Shown here one piece after another: positions 1 through 12,000 of a stretch of 64,000 nucleotides of DNA; within the stretch, counting starts at the first letter, position 1, and the number at the start of each line of letters is the position of its first letter. This DNA comes from Nephrocerus scutellatus (Eukaryota; Arthropoda; Insecta; Diptera; Pipunculidae): assembly GCA_947095585.1 (NCBI GenBank), contig OX352761.1:114501890-114565889 (forward strand), read 5' to 3'. The position numbers and the translations under genes are program-made. The notes under the pieces are model-generated. The model made no database searches, was not told the origin of the DNA, and saw only the letters and a program-made list of their open reading frames with translations.

Positions 1-894
1 GTTGCTGTTATTATTTGAAAAACACTGAAACACAATGAGATGCTGTCATAATGGCTTATAACAATAGCAATAGCAAATGTCGTATTTGATGATAATTCAT
101 CGTGTGCGTTGGTTTGTGCGTAGAGAGTGAGTAATAAGGGGAATTAGTGATACCTACCTTCGGCCAGTCAATTTCGTGTATGACAAAATACTGAGACCAA
201 AAAATGACCTACAATGTTCCAAAGGCAGTAAAAATTGTTGGTTATTCCTGAAACGAATTGAAAATACTACCTCCTGGTCAATTTGAAATGCTTTTTCACA
301 ATGACATTCCAATCGTTAGCTTTAAGGGAAACGTCAGTTTACACCTTGTGCGTTGCATCAGTCTACATTTCGGAGTATCGAATTCACTTTCTTTCAGATC
401 CAGTCCCGAACGATGATTTTGAAATATCTTTAGCCAGGAAGACTCCTTAATGACCAGTTGAACGGTTTCTTTTTATAAGCAACGTTCTACTTATGGTCTC
501 TTAACAAATCACATCGAAACGTGGCAAAAGTAAAGTTGTCGCACTTGACAGGGCTTAAAATCTAACTCTTTAACCGAAAATTAATGTGTATGATGTCAAT
601 GTAACCCGTATTCATTCCACAACTTAGGTGACACCGCATTATAGCTGTTGTTGTCCCCTAGGTACCCTTTTAGGATTTTCAATTGAATCTCCTCTCTACT
701 ACTCGTACTTCTAAAGTATTTCATATATCTATATTGCTTTCTTGACGATAGCACTCTCATGTTATGTTACCCAGGCAAACTTCTTTGCCATTCGAAAGTG
801 CAACTAGGAAATCAGTATACGTTAAGCAAGGTATATTGTGACATTGACAGCATAATAAAAAGGGGTAATAATTAGAATACAATTTTGTTGTATT
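1..894. other. Non-coding, left-edge intronic or intergenic DNA
   Basis: No open frame of note and no LRRK exon. The stretch 380-900 is repeated in diverged form at about 2230-2510 on the other side of a LINE fragment. Probably part of the large Lrrk intron preceding the exon at 3026. Confidence 0.6.
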
Positions 895-2120
895 TTGTTG
901 AGTGATCATAGATAGGAAACTTAGCTGGAACTAAGAAAGCATGTATTGCTTTATATGCTAGTAACAAAACCATCGGTAAGAAATGGGGCCGGCAGGCGAG
1001 GATAACTCTATGGCTGTACACAGCGGTGGTATGTCCTATTCTCACCTATGGTAGCCGACGATAAACAAGAAGTACAATGCCAGCCAGCAACTGTTGTACA
1101 CAATTCTATACCTATTACGTTGCGACGTGCAAAGCAATCCAGCTCAGAGAAGCTGGGTGGTCGGTTGCCAAATCATATGGATACTGTAGTATACTGCAGT
1201 CGTTACCAAAGCATATGATACCATTCTCAATTGTACTTCAGCCCCAGCTTTGTCGCAGAGTTCCGACTGAGAAAGTTGGAAGAACGGGGGGAGTACTGGG
1301 GCTCTTTGACGTTACTCTATTCACCGACGGGTTCAAGATGAGAAATGGAGTCGGCGCTGGAGTCTTTTCTGAAAAACCTCATCTTTCAAGGTCCTACTGC
1401 TGCGCGACTTTGCAAGCATATTTCAGGCGGAGATCATAACGATAAGGGAGGTTTGCAGGAGGATTGCTATCAATACCGCTATAGGGTTGGCATACTCGTA
1501 GACAGCCAATCTGCAATTATTGCCATTATTACGACTAGCAATAACTCAAAACTTGCCAGGCAATGCGAAGCTGAATTGGCTTCGGTAAGCCAAAGCATAG
1601 ACCTAACCCTAGTGTGGGTACTGGGGCACAGCGACATTGATGGCAATTAGAAGACGGACGTACTGGCGAAGAAAGGCGTAACATTGGACATCTTCTGCAT
1701 GAAGGGAGCCTGCTGTCTATTCAACGTCTTCAGGGAACGTGTTCTCACCTTCCATACCACAATTGCTCAATTAAGGTAGATTAATTAAGGGCAATGCGGC
1801 TCTCCTACAATATAAATAAATGTACCGAGCTGATCTCCAGATCACGGAAAGATATATCCAGAGTCATTGCAATAACCACTGCCCATTGGCCAGTGGGAAG
1901 CGACGCAGCCAAACTGGGAATTCCGCATAATATATTTTGCTGAAGTTGTAAGGATGTTAATGAGAAACAAACTCTCATTCATTATCTCTGCAAATTTCCA
2001 GCCCTGACGGTCTTCCTACTTCACAAAATGCAAAAACTTATCTTTGCCGACTTGAGGGCGCTTTAGGGGTGCCGATCTGATCTCATACCTGAATGCTACA
2101 GGTTGGTTATAAGCATTACC
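895..2120 (+). mobile_element. LOA-like LINE, 3' part (RT thumb, RNase H, C-terminal Cys motif), decayed
   Basis: Translated pieces match, segment by segment, the better copy at 34500-35830. They include the RNase H motif around 1500-1650 (LVDSQSAIIAI, then LVWVLGHSDIDGN) and the C-terminal zinc-binding stretch at 1920-2010 (CKDVN...LIHYLC). Stops and frameshifts interrupt it throughout, so it is a dead copy. It sits in the presumed Lrrk intron, in the same orientation as Lrrk. Confidence 0.75.
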
Positions 2121-3025
2121 AGATATCTATCACATCATAGTTTCTCCCAAGGACTGTGGTTACAAAACGGCGAACTCTAGCGCTATTTGAGACCATGGCT
2201 GAGGCGGCGCGGACCACCACTTTATCTACCTACATTCGTTTAAATCCAGTTCCAAACGCTTGTTATGAAATATCTTGAGTCACGAAAACTCTTTAATGAC
2301 CGGCGGACGGTTTTCATAGTCAACGTTCTAGTGATGGTCTGATAGCAAATCGCATCGAAGAGTGGAGTCACTCATCACTTGGCAGGGCTTAACATCGATA
2401 TCTTTTGATTCACTCATGCAACTCACATTCTCACATTGACAGCATAACAAAATAGGATAGAATGGGAAAATAATTAGAATATAATTTTATATTGTATTTT
2501 GTATCTAAGCGAACTATTAACCCACCAGCCATTATCTATGAGAGCTACTTGAATCGGTGAAACCGAAAAACGTAAAAGATAATGTTCGTTGAAATGAATG
2601 ACTCGTCATCACAAAATCTTTAGGCTTCCTAAAACTACGTTGAACAAAGTTATTTTATCCTCTTGTCAAGCCTGGTCAAGTGCATCTAATTGTATCTATA
2701 AAGTAGATTACAGAACCGCGAATTAAAATTTGTTGGTGAAGAAAAATGGCGAGAATTGATTCGTTGGGATTATTTCCTATTTGTCACTGTCTCTATTTCC
2801 ACTAGCCACTTGCAATCCGCCTCACCATCAATTCTACCTTAATACCTTTACGTCCACATTAGTCCTTTTGTCGCTTTGATCCAGAGATATTTTTACGACA
2901 CATGTACATAGACATAAATTCTTTTTTTGATTAATTTCTTAACGACCCTGCTGAAAGGTAGAAAAAATATCCAGTTATTGGATGTATTTAGATTTAATAA
3001 ATGTTATTCTATCACTCCCCTTTAG
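2121..3025. other. Intronic DNA before the first visible Lrrk exon
   Basis: Contains a diverged duplicate (2230-2510) of the sequence at 380-900, then AT-rich DNA with no exon. The acceptor for exon 3026 is preceded by a pyrimidine-rich tract (ATCACTCCCCTTTAG). Confidence 0.5.
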
Positions 3026-5804
3026 CGACGACAGTCCGCGCAACAATGTTCACATTAAAATCGCCGACTATGGCATTAGTCGTATGATTGCACCAAGCGG
3101 TTCGAAAGGTTTTGGAGGAACTGAGGGCTTTATGGCGCCCGAAATCATACGCTACAACGGCGAAGAGGAGTACACAGAGAAAGTGAGTCTACCACAGCGG
3201 ACAATAATAATTCTTTTAAAATTTGTAATAATCATCTTCCGTTGTGTTGCCTGCCTTAGGTCGACTGTTTTTCATTTGGAATGTTCATCTACGAAAACAT
3301 AAGTCTGCGTCAACCATTCGAGGGACAAGAGTCGATCAAAGAATGCATCCTAGAGGGAAGCCGTCCAGCATTGACGAAAAGGGAAACACAATTCCCAACC
3401 TACTGTTTGGATTTAATGGTCTTATGCTGGGATGAATTGCCCAAGAAGCGTCCATCAGCGAGCCAAATTGTTTCGATTCTCACAGCACCTGACTGCATAC
3501 ATTTGCTGGATGTTGTTGCATTGCCGCACAGTGAAAAAGTTCTTTGTGGTTCTTTCAACATGTTGCAGTCATCTGAGGGTAGCTTCGTTAAACAGTGTTG
3601 GTTTTCAGTGTTTATTTTTAAGTCTTCTCCTTGTAGATGAAACATGTGGTCTTGAACTTTGGCTGCCGGCATTCAATTCGCGTATTGATATTCTTGATGT
3701 GACGGCATTTGGAAATTTCCTCCAGTGCAGCAGCAGTATTTTGTGCGAAAATAAATTAAATTTTAATCAGTCGCCTAGAGGTGACTCCTCCTCCGCAGCA
3801 AGTAGATTGCGAGTGAGCCGCACGGATAAAATCAATACGCTGTGCAGTTGTATAATCGAAGGTTGCGTTTGGACCGGTGACTCAGCTGGAAATTTACATG
3901 TCTACAGGTAAGTTGGCGTTTATTTTTTGAAGTGAAACTTCTTTAGGCGCGTTGAGAGAAAAGTTTCAATGCCACGTCGCTTTTAGTTGTTTGCCAGCTT
4001 TCAATCGACGCTTTTGCGCTAAAATCCATACTTTCTAAAGTAATGGAAACGCTGATTAATCGTAATCTTATGCAATACCTTGAATCACGAGAAATCCTTA
4101 GCGACCAGCTAAGGCAACGTTCTACAGGAGATTTGATGGCATATCCCACTGAAAAGAGAAACTAGTCTTCACAAATTTGGCGAAAGCAAAGTTGTTCCAC
4201 TTGATATTTGCAAGGTATTTGACAGAGACTGGCATCAAGCTCTTTCCTCGCCTATTGAATTGAATTGATAGTGGGCGCCGTGGCTCAGTGGATAAGAGCA
4301 TGGCTTCTGAGCAGGAGGTTCGTGGTTCGAATCCCAGAAAAGTTTTTTTTCACGGTGTCCCACCGTTCGTGAATCTTTGATTGGTTTAATTTTTACAATT
4401 GAAGTAAAAACTTTTGTAGGGACCCTGATGACCGAGGGGTGCCCATAAAATAATATTAAAAATTAGCCCGATTTCGTCAAATCTTAAACACATCTGTATA
4501 TCCGATGGACAAACATTTTTGGAACATTTTTGGAGTGATCGGGCCCTGAGACCCGAGTGGTGCCCATGTATATTTTTTAAAAATTAGCTCGATTTTCTTC
4601 AAATTTTAAACACATAATATGTATCTCCTATTAGAGAATTTACATGAAAATTTTTAATTGTTATGGGTTGTTTTTTTAAATACTTAAACTTACGCAGCAC
4701 ATCAAATTACTCGCACGTCTTCTCCTATATGCTCGATCCATCAATTAAAAGTGCTGTCGTGGGTTTGGTGTACTTGCCTAAGATTGAACGTGTTGCTGTA
4801 GGTCTTCACAATGGACGCGTATTCCTAGTTGACTCGACGAAAGTGCCAATGAATTGTGCATTTGCTGAAGGATCATTTGTTCTTACCGAGATCTGTTCGG
4901 GTTTAATATTGCATAGCACATGCGCAGCGCTTGTGGATAAGTATGTGTAACGTCTGTCTAATTAATTAAGCTTACGAATAATTGAAAACTCTCGACAGCA
5001 CGTATGAATTGTGGTGTGGTGAAACTGCAGGAAAAATTAACATTTTCCCTATGAGTAAGTCAGGAGTGTCTGGTCATCAGGCTGTTGCCCATAGCGAAGA
5101 ACCAAACATCATCGAAGATGTCAAAGTATCCCGGCTGTGCTCGAACGATCAGTACATTTTCTCTTGCCTTTCTCCTGGCTTTATGGTCTATCAATGGAAT
5201 ACCACAACAAAACAGATTGAAAATAAATTGGATTGTTCCAAATTGCTACCATGTTCGGAGTCGCTCAAAAGCATATCAATTGATGAGCACTTGAGTTTAA
5301 TTAAGTGTCAAGTAAGATTAACTAATAGTTTCATTTATTTATATTTTTGTTAATTTTCTTTCACTCTTTTTAGATATCGGCCTTAGCTGTCCATGGTGAT
5401 GAGTTATACATTGGAACGACATGGGGCTGCCTAATCATTGCTGAAGTGTTAACATTACGACCGATCACCGTTTTTAGACCATACGAAAATGAGGTAATAT
5501 CACGTTAGCTACCTTTCTTCTGGTACCAAATAAAAGTTCATTTCCGTTACCGTTACAGATTAAAACAATTATTACAGTTCCAAATCGAAATATTCCATTA
5601 GTTGCGACCATTGGCAGGCGTTATCGTTCGTTAATATCACGCTACATGGACACGCCAGATGGATCAGCACAAAATGCGTCTGGATCTATTGCTGCCTCAT
5701 CGTCTTTATCACATTTTGAACAAATGAAAAATGGAAAACTTTGCCCCCCGGATGTTGACAGCAATATACACTGTTTGCTGTGGCGAGCAAAAAACTGGAC
5801 TTGA
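3026..5804 (+). CDS. Lrrk: Leucine-rich repeat kinase (LRRK), C-terminal seven exons; 5' part outside window
   Basis: Exons deduced from splice sites and frame: 3026-3182, 3260-3578, 3637-3907, 4698-4940, 4999-5311, 5374-5493, 5559-5804 (TGA stop). All phases join, giving about 555 residues. The first exon starts just after the kinase catalytic loop and carries the DYG magnesium-binding motif typical of LRRK in place of DFG (KIADYGISR), the activation segment and the APE motif (FMAPEI). Exon 2 completes the C-lobe (VDCFSFGMFIYENI, then PKKRPSASQIV). Exons 3-7 encode the C-terminal propeller-like region (for example CVWTGDSAGNLHVY and VAVGLHNGRVFLV). Known for the family: a ROCO GTPase/serine-threonine kinase acting at endolysosomal and Golgi membranes. 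The HRDLK loop, Roc-COR and LRR parts are not in the 3 kb upstream, which holds LINE debris, so the gene runs off the left edge. Intron 3908-4697 contains a SINE and a Helentron-like fragment. Identification is confident; exon 3, which is repetitive in serine, is the least conserved part. Confidence 0.93.
3945..4262 (+). mobile_element. Jockey/CR1-like LINE fragment (RT fingers region)
   Basis: The + strand reads SKVMETLINRNLMQYLESRE and then, after a short deletion, RQRSTGDLMAY. The same words occur on the - strand at 31850-32080. Stops and a frameshift follow. It lies in Lrrk intron 3908-4697. Confidence 0.75.
4272..4372 (+). repeat. tRNA-derived SINE, truncated head copy
   Basis: Has an A-box (TGGCTCAGTGG) and a B-box (GGTTCGAATCC) spaced as in tRNA genes, followed by CACGGTGTCCCACC. 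This matches the full copy at 37582-37880, but the body is missing, replaced after about 4372 by unrelated DNA and a Helentron-like fragment. Intronic in Lrrk. Confidence 0.85.
4420..4678 (+). mobile_element. Helentron/DINE-like element, 3' half
   Basis: Shares with the fuller copies the run of short blocks: a 'gatcgggcc...ccgag' block, 'cgattttcttcaaatttta', 'acacat', and the 3' end 'ttagagaatttacatgaaa' through 'ttatgggttgttttttt'. The 5' end is absent. It ends 20 bp upstream of Lrrk exon 4 (4698), so its T-rich end may serve as the polypyrimidine tract there. Confidence 0.7.
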
Positions 5805-5931
5805 CTATAACTGCGACTGAAGTCGCTTTAACTGAAAGACAAACATTCCTATAACTATTGACCAAAACCAATTATATGTGTTACGGTTTGGCTCTCTACA
5901 CTTTCAAAATATTGAAACAATGTATGTGCAT

Positions 5932-5958
5932 TTTATTTTATTTATTTGTATATTTATT
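5932..5958 (-). promoter_or_regulatory. Polyadenylation signals of the glutamate receptor gene
   Basis: Several TTTATT hexamers on the + strand (AATAAA on the - strand) lie about 100-120 nt past the receptor stop codon at 6054, a normal distance for a 3' end. They sit inside the 249-bp space between the two convergent stop codons, so the receptor 3' UTR probably enters the Lrrk 3' UTR. On the + strand only a variant AATTAAA is visible near 6012 for Lrrk. Inferred from motifs only. Confidence 0.45.
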
Positions 5959-6053
5959 TAAGTTTTAAATTGCCTCCAATTTAAATTAAGGTTTTACTTT
6001 AAATGAACAACAATTAAAATCAAAAATGCATTTTGGCATCGTTCTTTTTTCTC

Positions 6054-9000
6054 TTATTTTGAATTTGTTTCCTGTTCAATCGATTCCACTGACATTGAGG
6101 AGTTTCTACTGCGAGAGTACGTTGAACCTGAACTTTTCAGCACACGCGTAAACTTGGAAAAGTCTATAACGAATTGGAATTCTTCTCGAATTGCATCTCT
6201 AAATCGTACCTGCAGGTGAAGGTGAAGAATTGAAAATATTAAATGTTAATTTAGATAATAGCCTTTCTACGAGTATTTCTTTAGGAATTAAACGTTTCTT
6301 AAAATAAATGCGATCGTGTTTGCTGAATCGACCGCACTACAAGTCGAGAAGAAGCACCACTAAATTAATTAAGAAATTATTTGGTTTTGCCAAACAATTG
6401 TTGGACTTACCAGTTAACTGCTCATGCTTTCAAATAGTAACTATTCGGCTAAGTACTGTATCCGGGAACTGTATACATTTTCTATTAATTTCTAGTAGTT
6501 CCAGAGTCGTTTGAATGATGACAAATTTTTTTTTTTGCAACTATGCGAATTGCTTAAGTTAGTCGCACTAATTTGATATTGTTATAAATTTTTCACACGA
6601 CCATAGACGAAAGTGACTGTTTCCTACGCTATAACCTATCCTTGAAAGTAGGCATTGTCCACACTCGTGTGTTGAAATAGAAAATACTCTTGTTATTTAC
6701 TGCAGTCTCAGCGATCACACATTCCCACAGTAGTTTTGCATTACGCATGATCAGTTTAGCAGTGAAATTGCTTTAGTCGTGTGAAAAATAGCGTACATTA
6801 CTCTCTGAAAAGTGCATAACGTCCACTTTCCTCGCTCGTTATGTAATATACTATTTTCTAGGGGCAATTTAAAGCAATTTCAGATGTCAGATGTTTGAGT
6901 TGAGATGTAAGAGTCCAACGAATTCATCCGTTTCCAGCAGATAAAGCTGTGCGAAGCACATCGCTAATCACCAACAAAAAAAGGATCGGCGATCTAATGC
7001 AACCTTGTCGTACCCCACTTAGGATCTGGAATTCCTCTGACATCTTTTCTATATGCAGCCCATGACATTTAGAGCCTTTATAGGTTGCAATTTAAAATCG
7101 CCAGTCAGAATCTGGGTCTTAACAATTTAAATTTTGCCAGATAAAATATTACTTTGTTCACGATTCATCTACATAAAATTGATAAAAATGGAGAAAATTG
7201 TACATTTCTGTAGTCAGCATTTTGGTTGATGTATGCGCTTTCCCAGTATTTTTAAAATTTTCATTAAACGAGTAGAGTTTTTCTCTGGCTAATATATTGG
7301 GTGCTTGTCTTTGATAAACAGCGCAAAATGAAGCTATTACTGTCAACCAGTGCTGCCATCGATTTGGAAAATCTTGGATTCACGTTGGAAAAATCGAGAA
7401 ATCACGAGAACTTCAAAAAATACATAACAGTCCTCAAACAGACACAAAAATCAGAAACATTTTAAAATAATATATCATTCTTTAAAATAAAAGATGTAGC
7501 TTACGGGGAATGGTGTGTTACAAAAATCGGAATATGACATATTACAGCTGTCATGCAAGACATCATGTGCTCGGGGTGGAGTTTCTAGTCAGAATAAGAG
7601 TGAAAACCACCGTTATCGGCTTTAAAACAATACATGAACAGCTATGCACCATTCGCGTGCGTGGCAGATTTAAAAATATAAGCCTCATAAACGTTCACGC
7701 ACCTACAGAGGATTCCCCAGATGATGAAAAAGAAGAATTCTTTGAATCAGTCGAATGGGAACCACATGCCTGCCCTCAGTATGATGTAAAAATCATTCTG
7801 GGATATGAATGCTAAAATAAGTAGGGAGCCAGTATTCAGGCAGTACATTGGCACCCATAGCTTACACCAAAACACTAATGAGAATGGACAACGAGTCATA
7901 GAGATGGCAGCAAGCAATAATTGGGTCGTTGCGAGCATAAGGTTTTTTAGCGTAAAAATATCCACAAAGCCACCTGGGTATCTCCTGATGGACCCACTCG
8001 CAACCAGATAGACCACGTGTTGGTAGACCGCCGCTACAACCCGAACATGATGATGGTACGTACGGACTCGGACCACTATCGCTAGTTGTTATCAAGAAAG
8101 ACAGCATCCGCGAATCAGATTCGAGTCAACACGGCTGCCCTTCGCAACGAAGAGACCAGAAAGAAATACGGTCAAGCGATAGGACTCGCCCTAAATGCAG
8201 GGAGATTGGGGCTGAGATGCCGTGCGTACAATAGAAATGGACACGCCTTGAGAATACTGTCATTAGTACTGCTGACTCCATCTTAGGCAGTAGTCGTAGA
8301 GATTGGAACGACTGGTTCGATGACGAATGTAAGCTAGCGACTGAACATAAAAATGTTGCGAACCGAGCAATGCAACAATCTCATAGAACATAGAACGCGG
8401 GCACGAGAAGATAAATATAAATAGCTCTGAAGATATGAAAAACCAGTTCACCGGCGAAAGAAAGCAGCCTGGGAGAAGAACCTCGTCCGTGAACTAAAAC
8501 AGTACAGAGAGCAAAGCCGCACCAGGCGCGGAAGTTCTACCAAAGAGTCCGCGGTATGACGCAATATATACAGCGTTGAACATACTGCAAAGACAAAGAG
8601 AGAAATCTGATCGCCGATCTCAAAATCATCTTAGAGCGTTGGGAAGGGAACTTTCATGAGTTGCTAAACGGCCAGCTAACTGAGGAATTTGAGACTCCAC
8701 CAATGACCGTAGACTATACTATTCTGCCGCCACCAAGCATAGACGAAGTTACCAGAGCGATAAATTGGCTCAAAAATAATAAGGCCCCGGGATCAGATGG
8801 GATCCCAGCGGAACTGATTAAATTAGGAGACCCTACAATACACCAAGCAATTCATGAAATAATAGTGCAAGTATGGGGGGAAGAAGCGGTGACTGAAGAC
8901 TGGCGAAGAGGCATCCTGTGCATGTACATAAGAAAGGAGATATCACCAATTTTCGTGGAAGAAGGTTGTTGAGTACCGCGTGTAAGATTTTCTCCTCTAT

Positions 9001-12000
9001 CCTTCAAGACAGGATAGCCCCATACGCTAAAGTCAGCATTGGTCCATACTAGTGTGGCTTCATCCCAGGAAAATTAACAACTGATCAGATTTACAGACTT
9101 CGGCAGGTGATGGAAAAATGTCTAGAGTTTCAAAACTCACTACACCATCTTTTCATAGACTTTTATGCACCCTATTATAGCATAGCCAGAGTAGAACTTT
9201 ATAAAGCCATGAGAGACTTCGGCATCCCAAATAACTGGCAAGACTATGTAGGTTGACCATGACCAATGTTATAAGCCAAGTAAAAATATCCGGATCACTA
9301 TCAAGCCCATTCAACATCTATAACGGGCTCCGACAAGGAGATGGCCTGCGTCTTCTTGAACCTGGCGTAGAGAAAGTGATCCGAGACTTTGACGTAACGC
9401 CGAGAGGAACAATCCTCTATTAGTCCATTCAATAACTGGCTTACGCAGACGATATCGACATCGTTGGTAGAAACCTAAGAGCTGATCAGGAAGCTTTCAT
9501 CCAGATCGAGCGGACGGCACGAAATTTGGGGCCGCACATTAATGAGAGCAAAATAAAGTACATGCTCCCACGTCTGCGAGTAGAAGATCCATCATTGGTC
9601 CTTCAATTAAAATAGCGCGAAGCGCGAATTTGAAGTAGTGCAATCCTTTAACTATCTCGGGTCAACTGTAGCAGCCAATAACACCATGGATCCAGAAATA
9701 CGTGCACGGTTGCTCAAAGCCAACAAAGCTTACTTTAGACTGTCAAGACTCTTCATATCCAGGAACTTAACCATACCATCCAAGCTGCTGGTGTATAAGA
9801 TAATGATCATACCAGTACTTACATATGGATCCGGGACTTGGGTGCTTAGCAAAAAGCATTCGGACCTGTTAGACGCGTTCGAGAGGAAGAATTGTTGGCC
9901 CCGTATGTGATGAAGGACGATTCCGGAGACTCTATAATGATGAGATCTACGAGCGTTACCGCGATGTCGACATTGTGAAGATAGATTCGGTAGATTCCGG
10001 TGGGCAGGACACCTAGCTCGCATGAGCGAATAGGATCCTGCTCGGAAATTATCTACAATTATCACAATTTATGTAAAAAGCTTAAATTTGAATTTTCATA
10101 CCGATAAGTTCAGTCGTCTGGGCTGTAGAGTGGACACAGACAGATAGACAGACAGAGATTTTTTTATTTCGCTTTTTCTGACTCAGGAGATACGGTAATG
10201 GGTAAAAATCTGCAAAAATTCCGAGTTCGAAAATTTTCATGGTTACTATACTTCCTTTTACTATGTAAAAAAAAACAACCCATAAAAATTAAAATTTTTC
10301 ATCTAAATTCTCTAATCGCAGAAATTGATATGCGAGCCCCTCGATCCTGGGCCATTTTTTTTATTGTAGGAGAAAATCATCGAAACAAACATTTGACATC
10401 AGATGTTAAAATTGAAAAAGCTCAGATCATTTTATTCTGAGCACTTAGAGCACGCTCATACTCTGAGCAAATAAGAAACACGAACATTTATCTTGAGAAC
10501 TCTTTGACTGCTCTGAACTAATTTATGAAAACGCCAAATGACAGAATATTGTGAAAACTTGTTGTTCTATCTGTAAGTTGATATCGACAACAAAAAAAAC
10601 GACATCAATAAAAATACAATTCAGTATATAATAAAAATGTAAGTTGAAGTAAGCATAAAACATTTATGTCTCGTTTCATTTGCTGGGTTCATTTGTGCGT
10701 GCGCTAAGATTTCTCTCTCTCTCTCCACCGCCAACAAAACCATGCAGCGCAGCCGACTGCGCAGCACACACCGCACAAAGTCCATAAAGGGCGACGAATA
10801 TCTGATGCCAGTACAGATATTTAAAAAATGTATAAGGGCCTTGCGGCCGAACCCGGGACCCGATCACTACCAAATTTTCGAAAAAGTATTGTTTATTGGG
10901 TATACACATGTGTGTAAAATTTGAAGAAAATCGGGTAAATTTTTTAAAATTTTTGTTTGGGAGCCCCCCGACCCCGCAGCCCGAGGGGCCTCAAAATTTA
11001 ATAGAAAGTGTTGTCTCCTGAAATACGCATGTGTGCAAAATTTCAATAAAATCGGGCCATGGGAAGTGGGTTAAAAATTGATCGCAAGAATCCACGACAG
11101 ACGACCGACCGACGACCGACCGACGACCGACCGACGACCGACCGACCGACGACCGACCGACGACCCACGGGCAAGTGAAGTTAATATAGAGAATTTAATA
11201 AAGTAAAAAGAGAATACAATATCGCGTCTATGGGCTAACACACTTAACTTCTCAAATCGACAAGCATACCAGCCATTTCATAAATTTCTAATTTGTTGCT
11301 TTTCCTTCTGAATGTTTGATATTAAAATGTTTCGAATGGAATCTATGGAATCAAATTGAAGGCTTTTAATGCTTACCCTATAATGTCGGGCTTTTCTGTA
11401 GACAAAGAACAGCCATTCCAAAATGCCATATGCAGCAGCAACTGAACAACCAACGACCAGGACCAAGTAAACTCCACCCAGATTGTCCATTCCCAGTTTT
11501 TCAGCTTCGGATTGTTCTTTTTTAGTCTAAGCAAAGCTTATTATTGAAATACAAAAACACAAATTTACCTATGTAACAATACATACCGTACATCCACCAG
11601 TTCCGACTTCATTCCACCATTTTGATTTCATCTTGGAAAGAACTCCAGATTCTTGCAATTCTAAGAGTGCGTTGTTGAGTTTATCACGGTAAGGCCAATC
11701 TGTAAAGATAACATAATATAAAAAAAGAAAATCTGACATTGCTTTCGTCGTTTCCACCCACTCTTCCTCATGGCAATGCCGTAGCCTTTCTCATCGAGGA
11801 GTCCGCCAATTTGTGTAAGATTACAATGTCGCGCTACATTATACTCAATCGATGTGGATTCCATTAGAAAAGCGTAATTTTCATTAAGCACCCGTTGGAC
11901 ACCCGCGTCATTGGACTCGGTCTGGTAATCATTAGCGATCATGTATTCGTTCATATGGCGATATGTTTCTTCCTCTGAAGTCTATTCGAGAAAAATTGTG

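Noticed and set aside
4272..4345. A possible functional tRNA gene
   Set aside because: The A- and B-boxes are fine, but the anticodon arm does not pair, there is no Pol III terminator placed as in a gene, and the same unit recurs with a SINE body.
6061..6215. Open + strand reading ([17 protein letters not shown]...) with a possible donor, as an extra exon downstream of Lrrk
   Set aside because: The opposite strand gives a better explanation: a clean acceptor, phase 0 continuity with the M4 exon of the glutamate receptor, a receptor-like tail and AATAAA signals downstream.
10676..10909. 77-codon open frame shared with 47076-47282 ([15 protein letters not shown]...)
   Set aside because: Shared only because the two repeat copies are near-identical; no known domain, and it sits inside non-coding element blocks.
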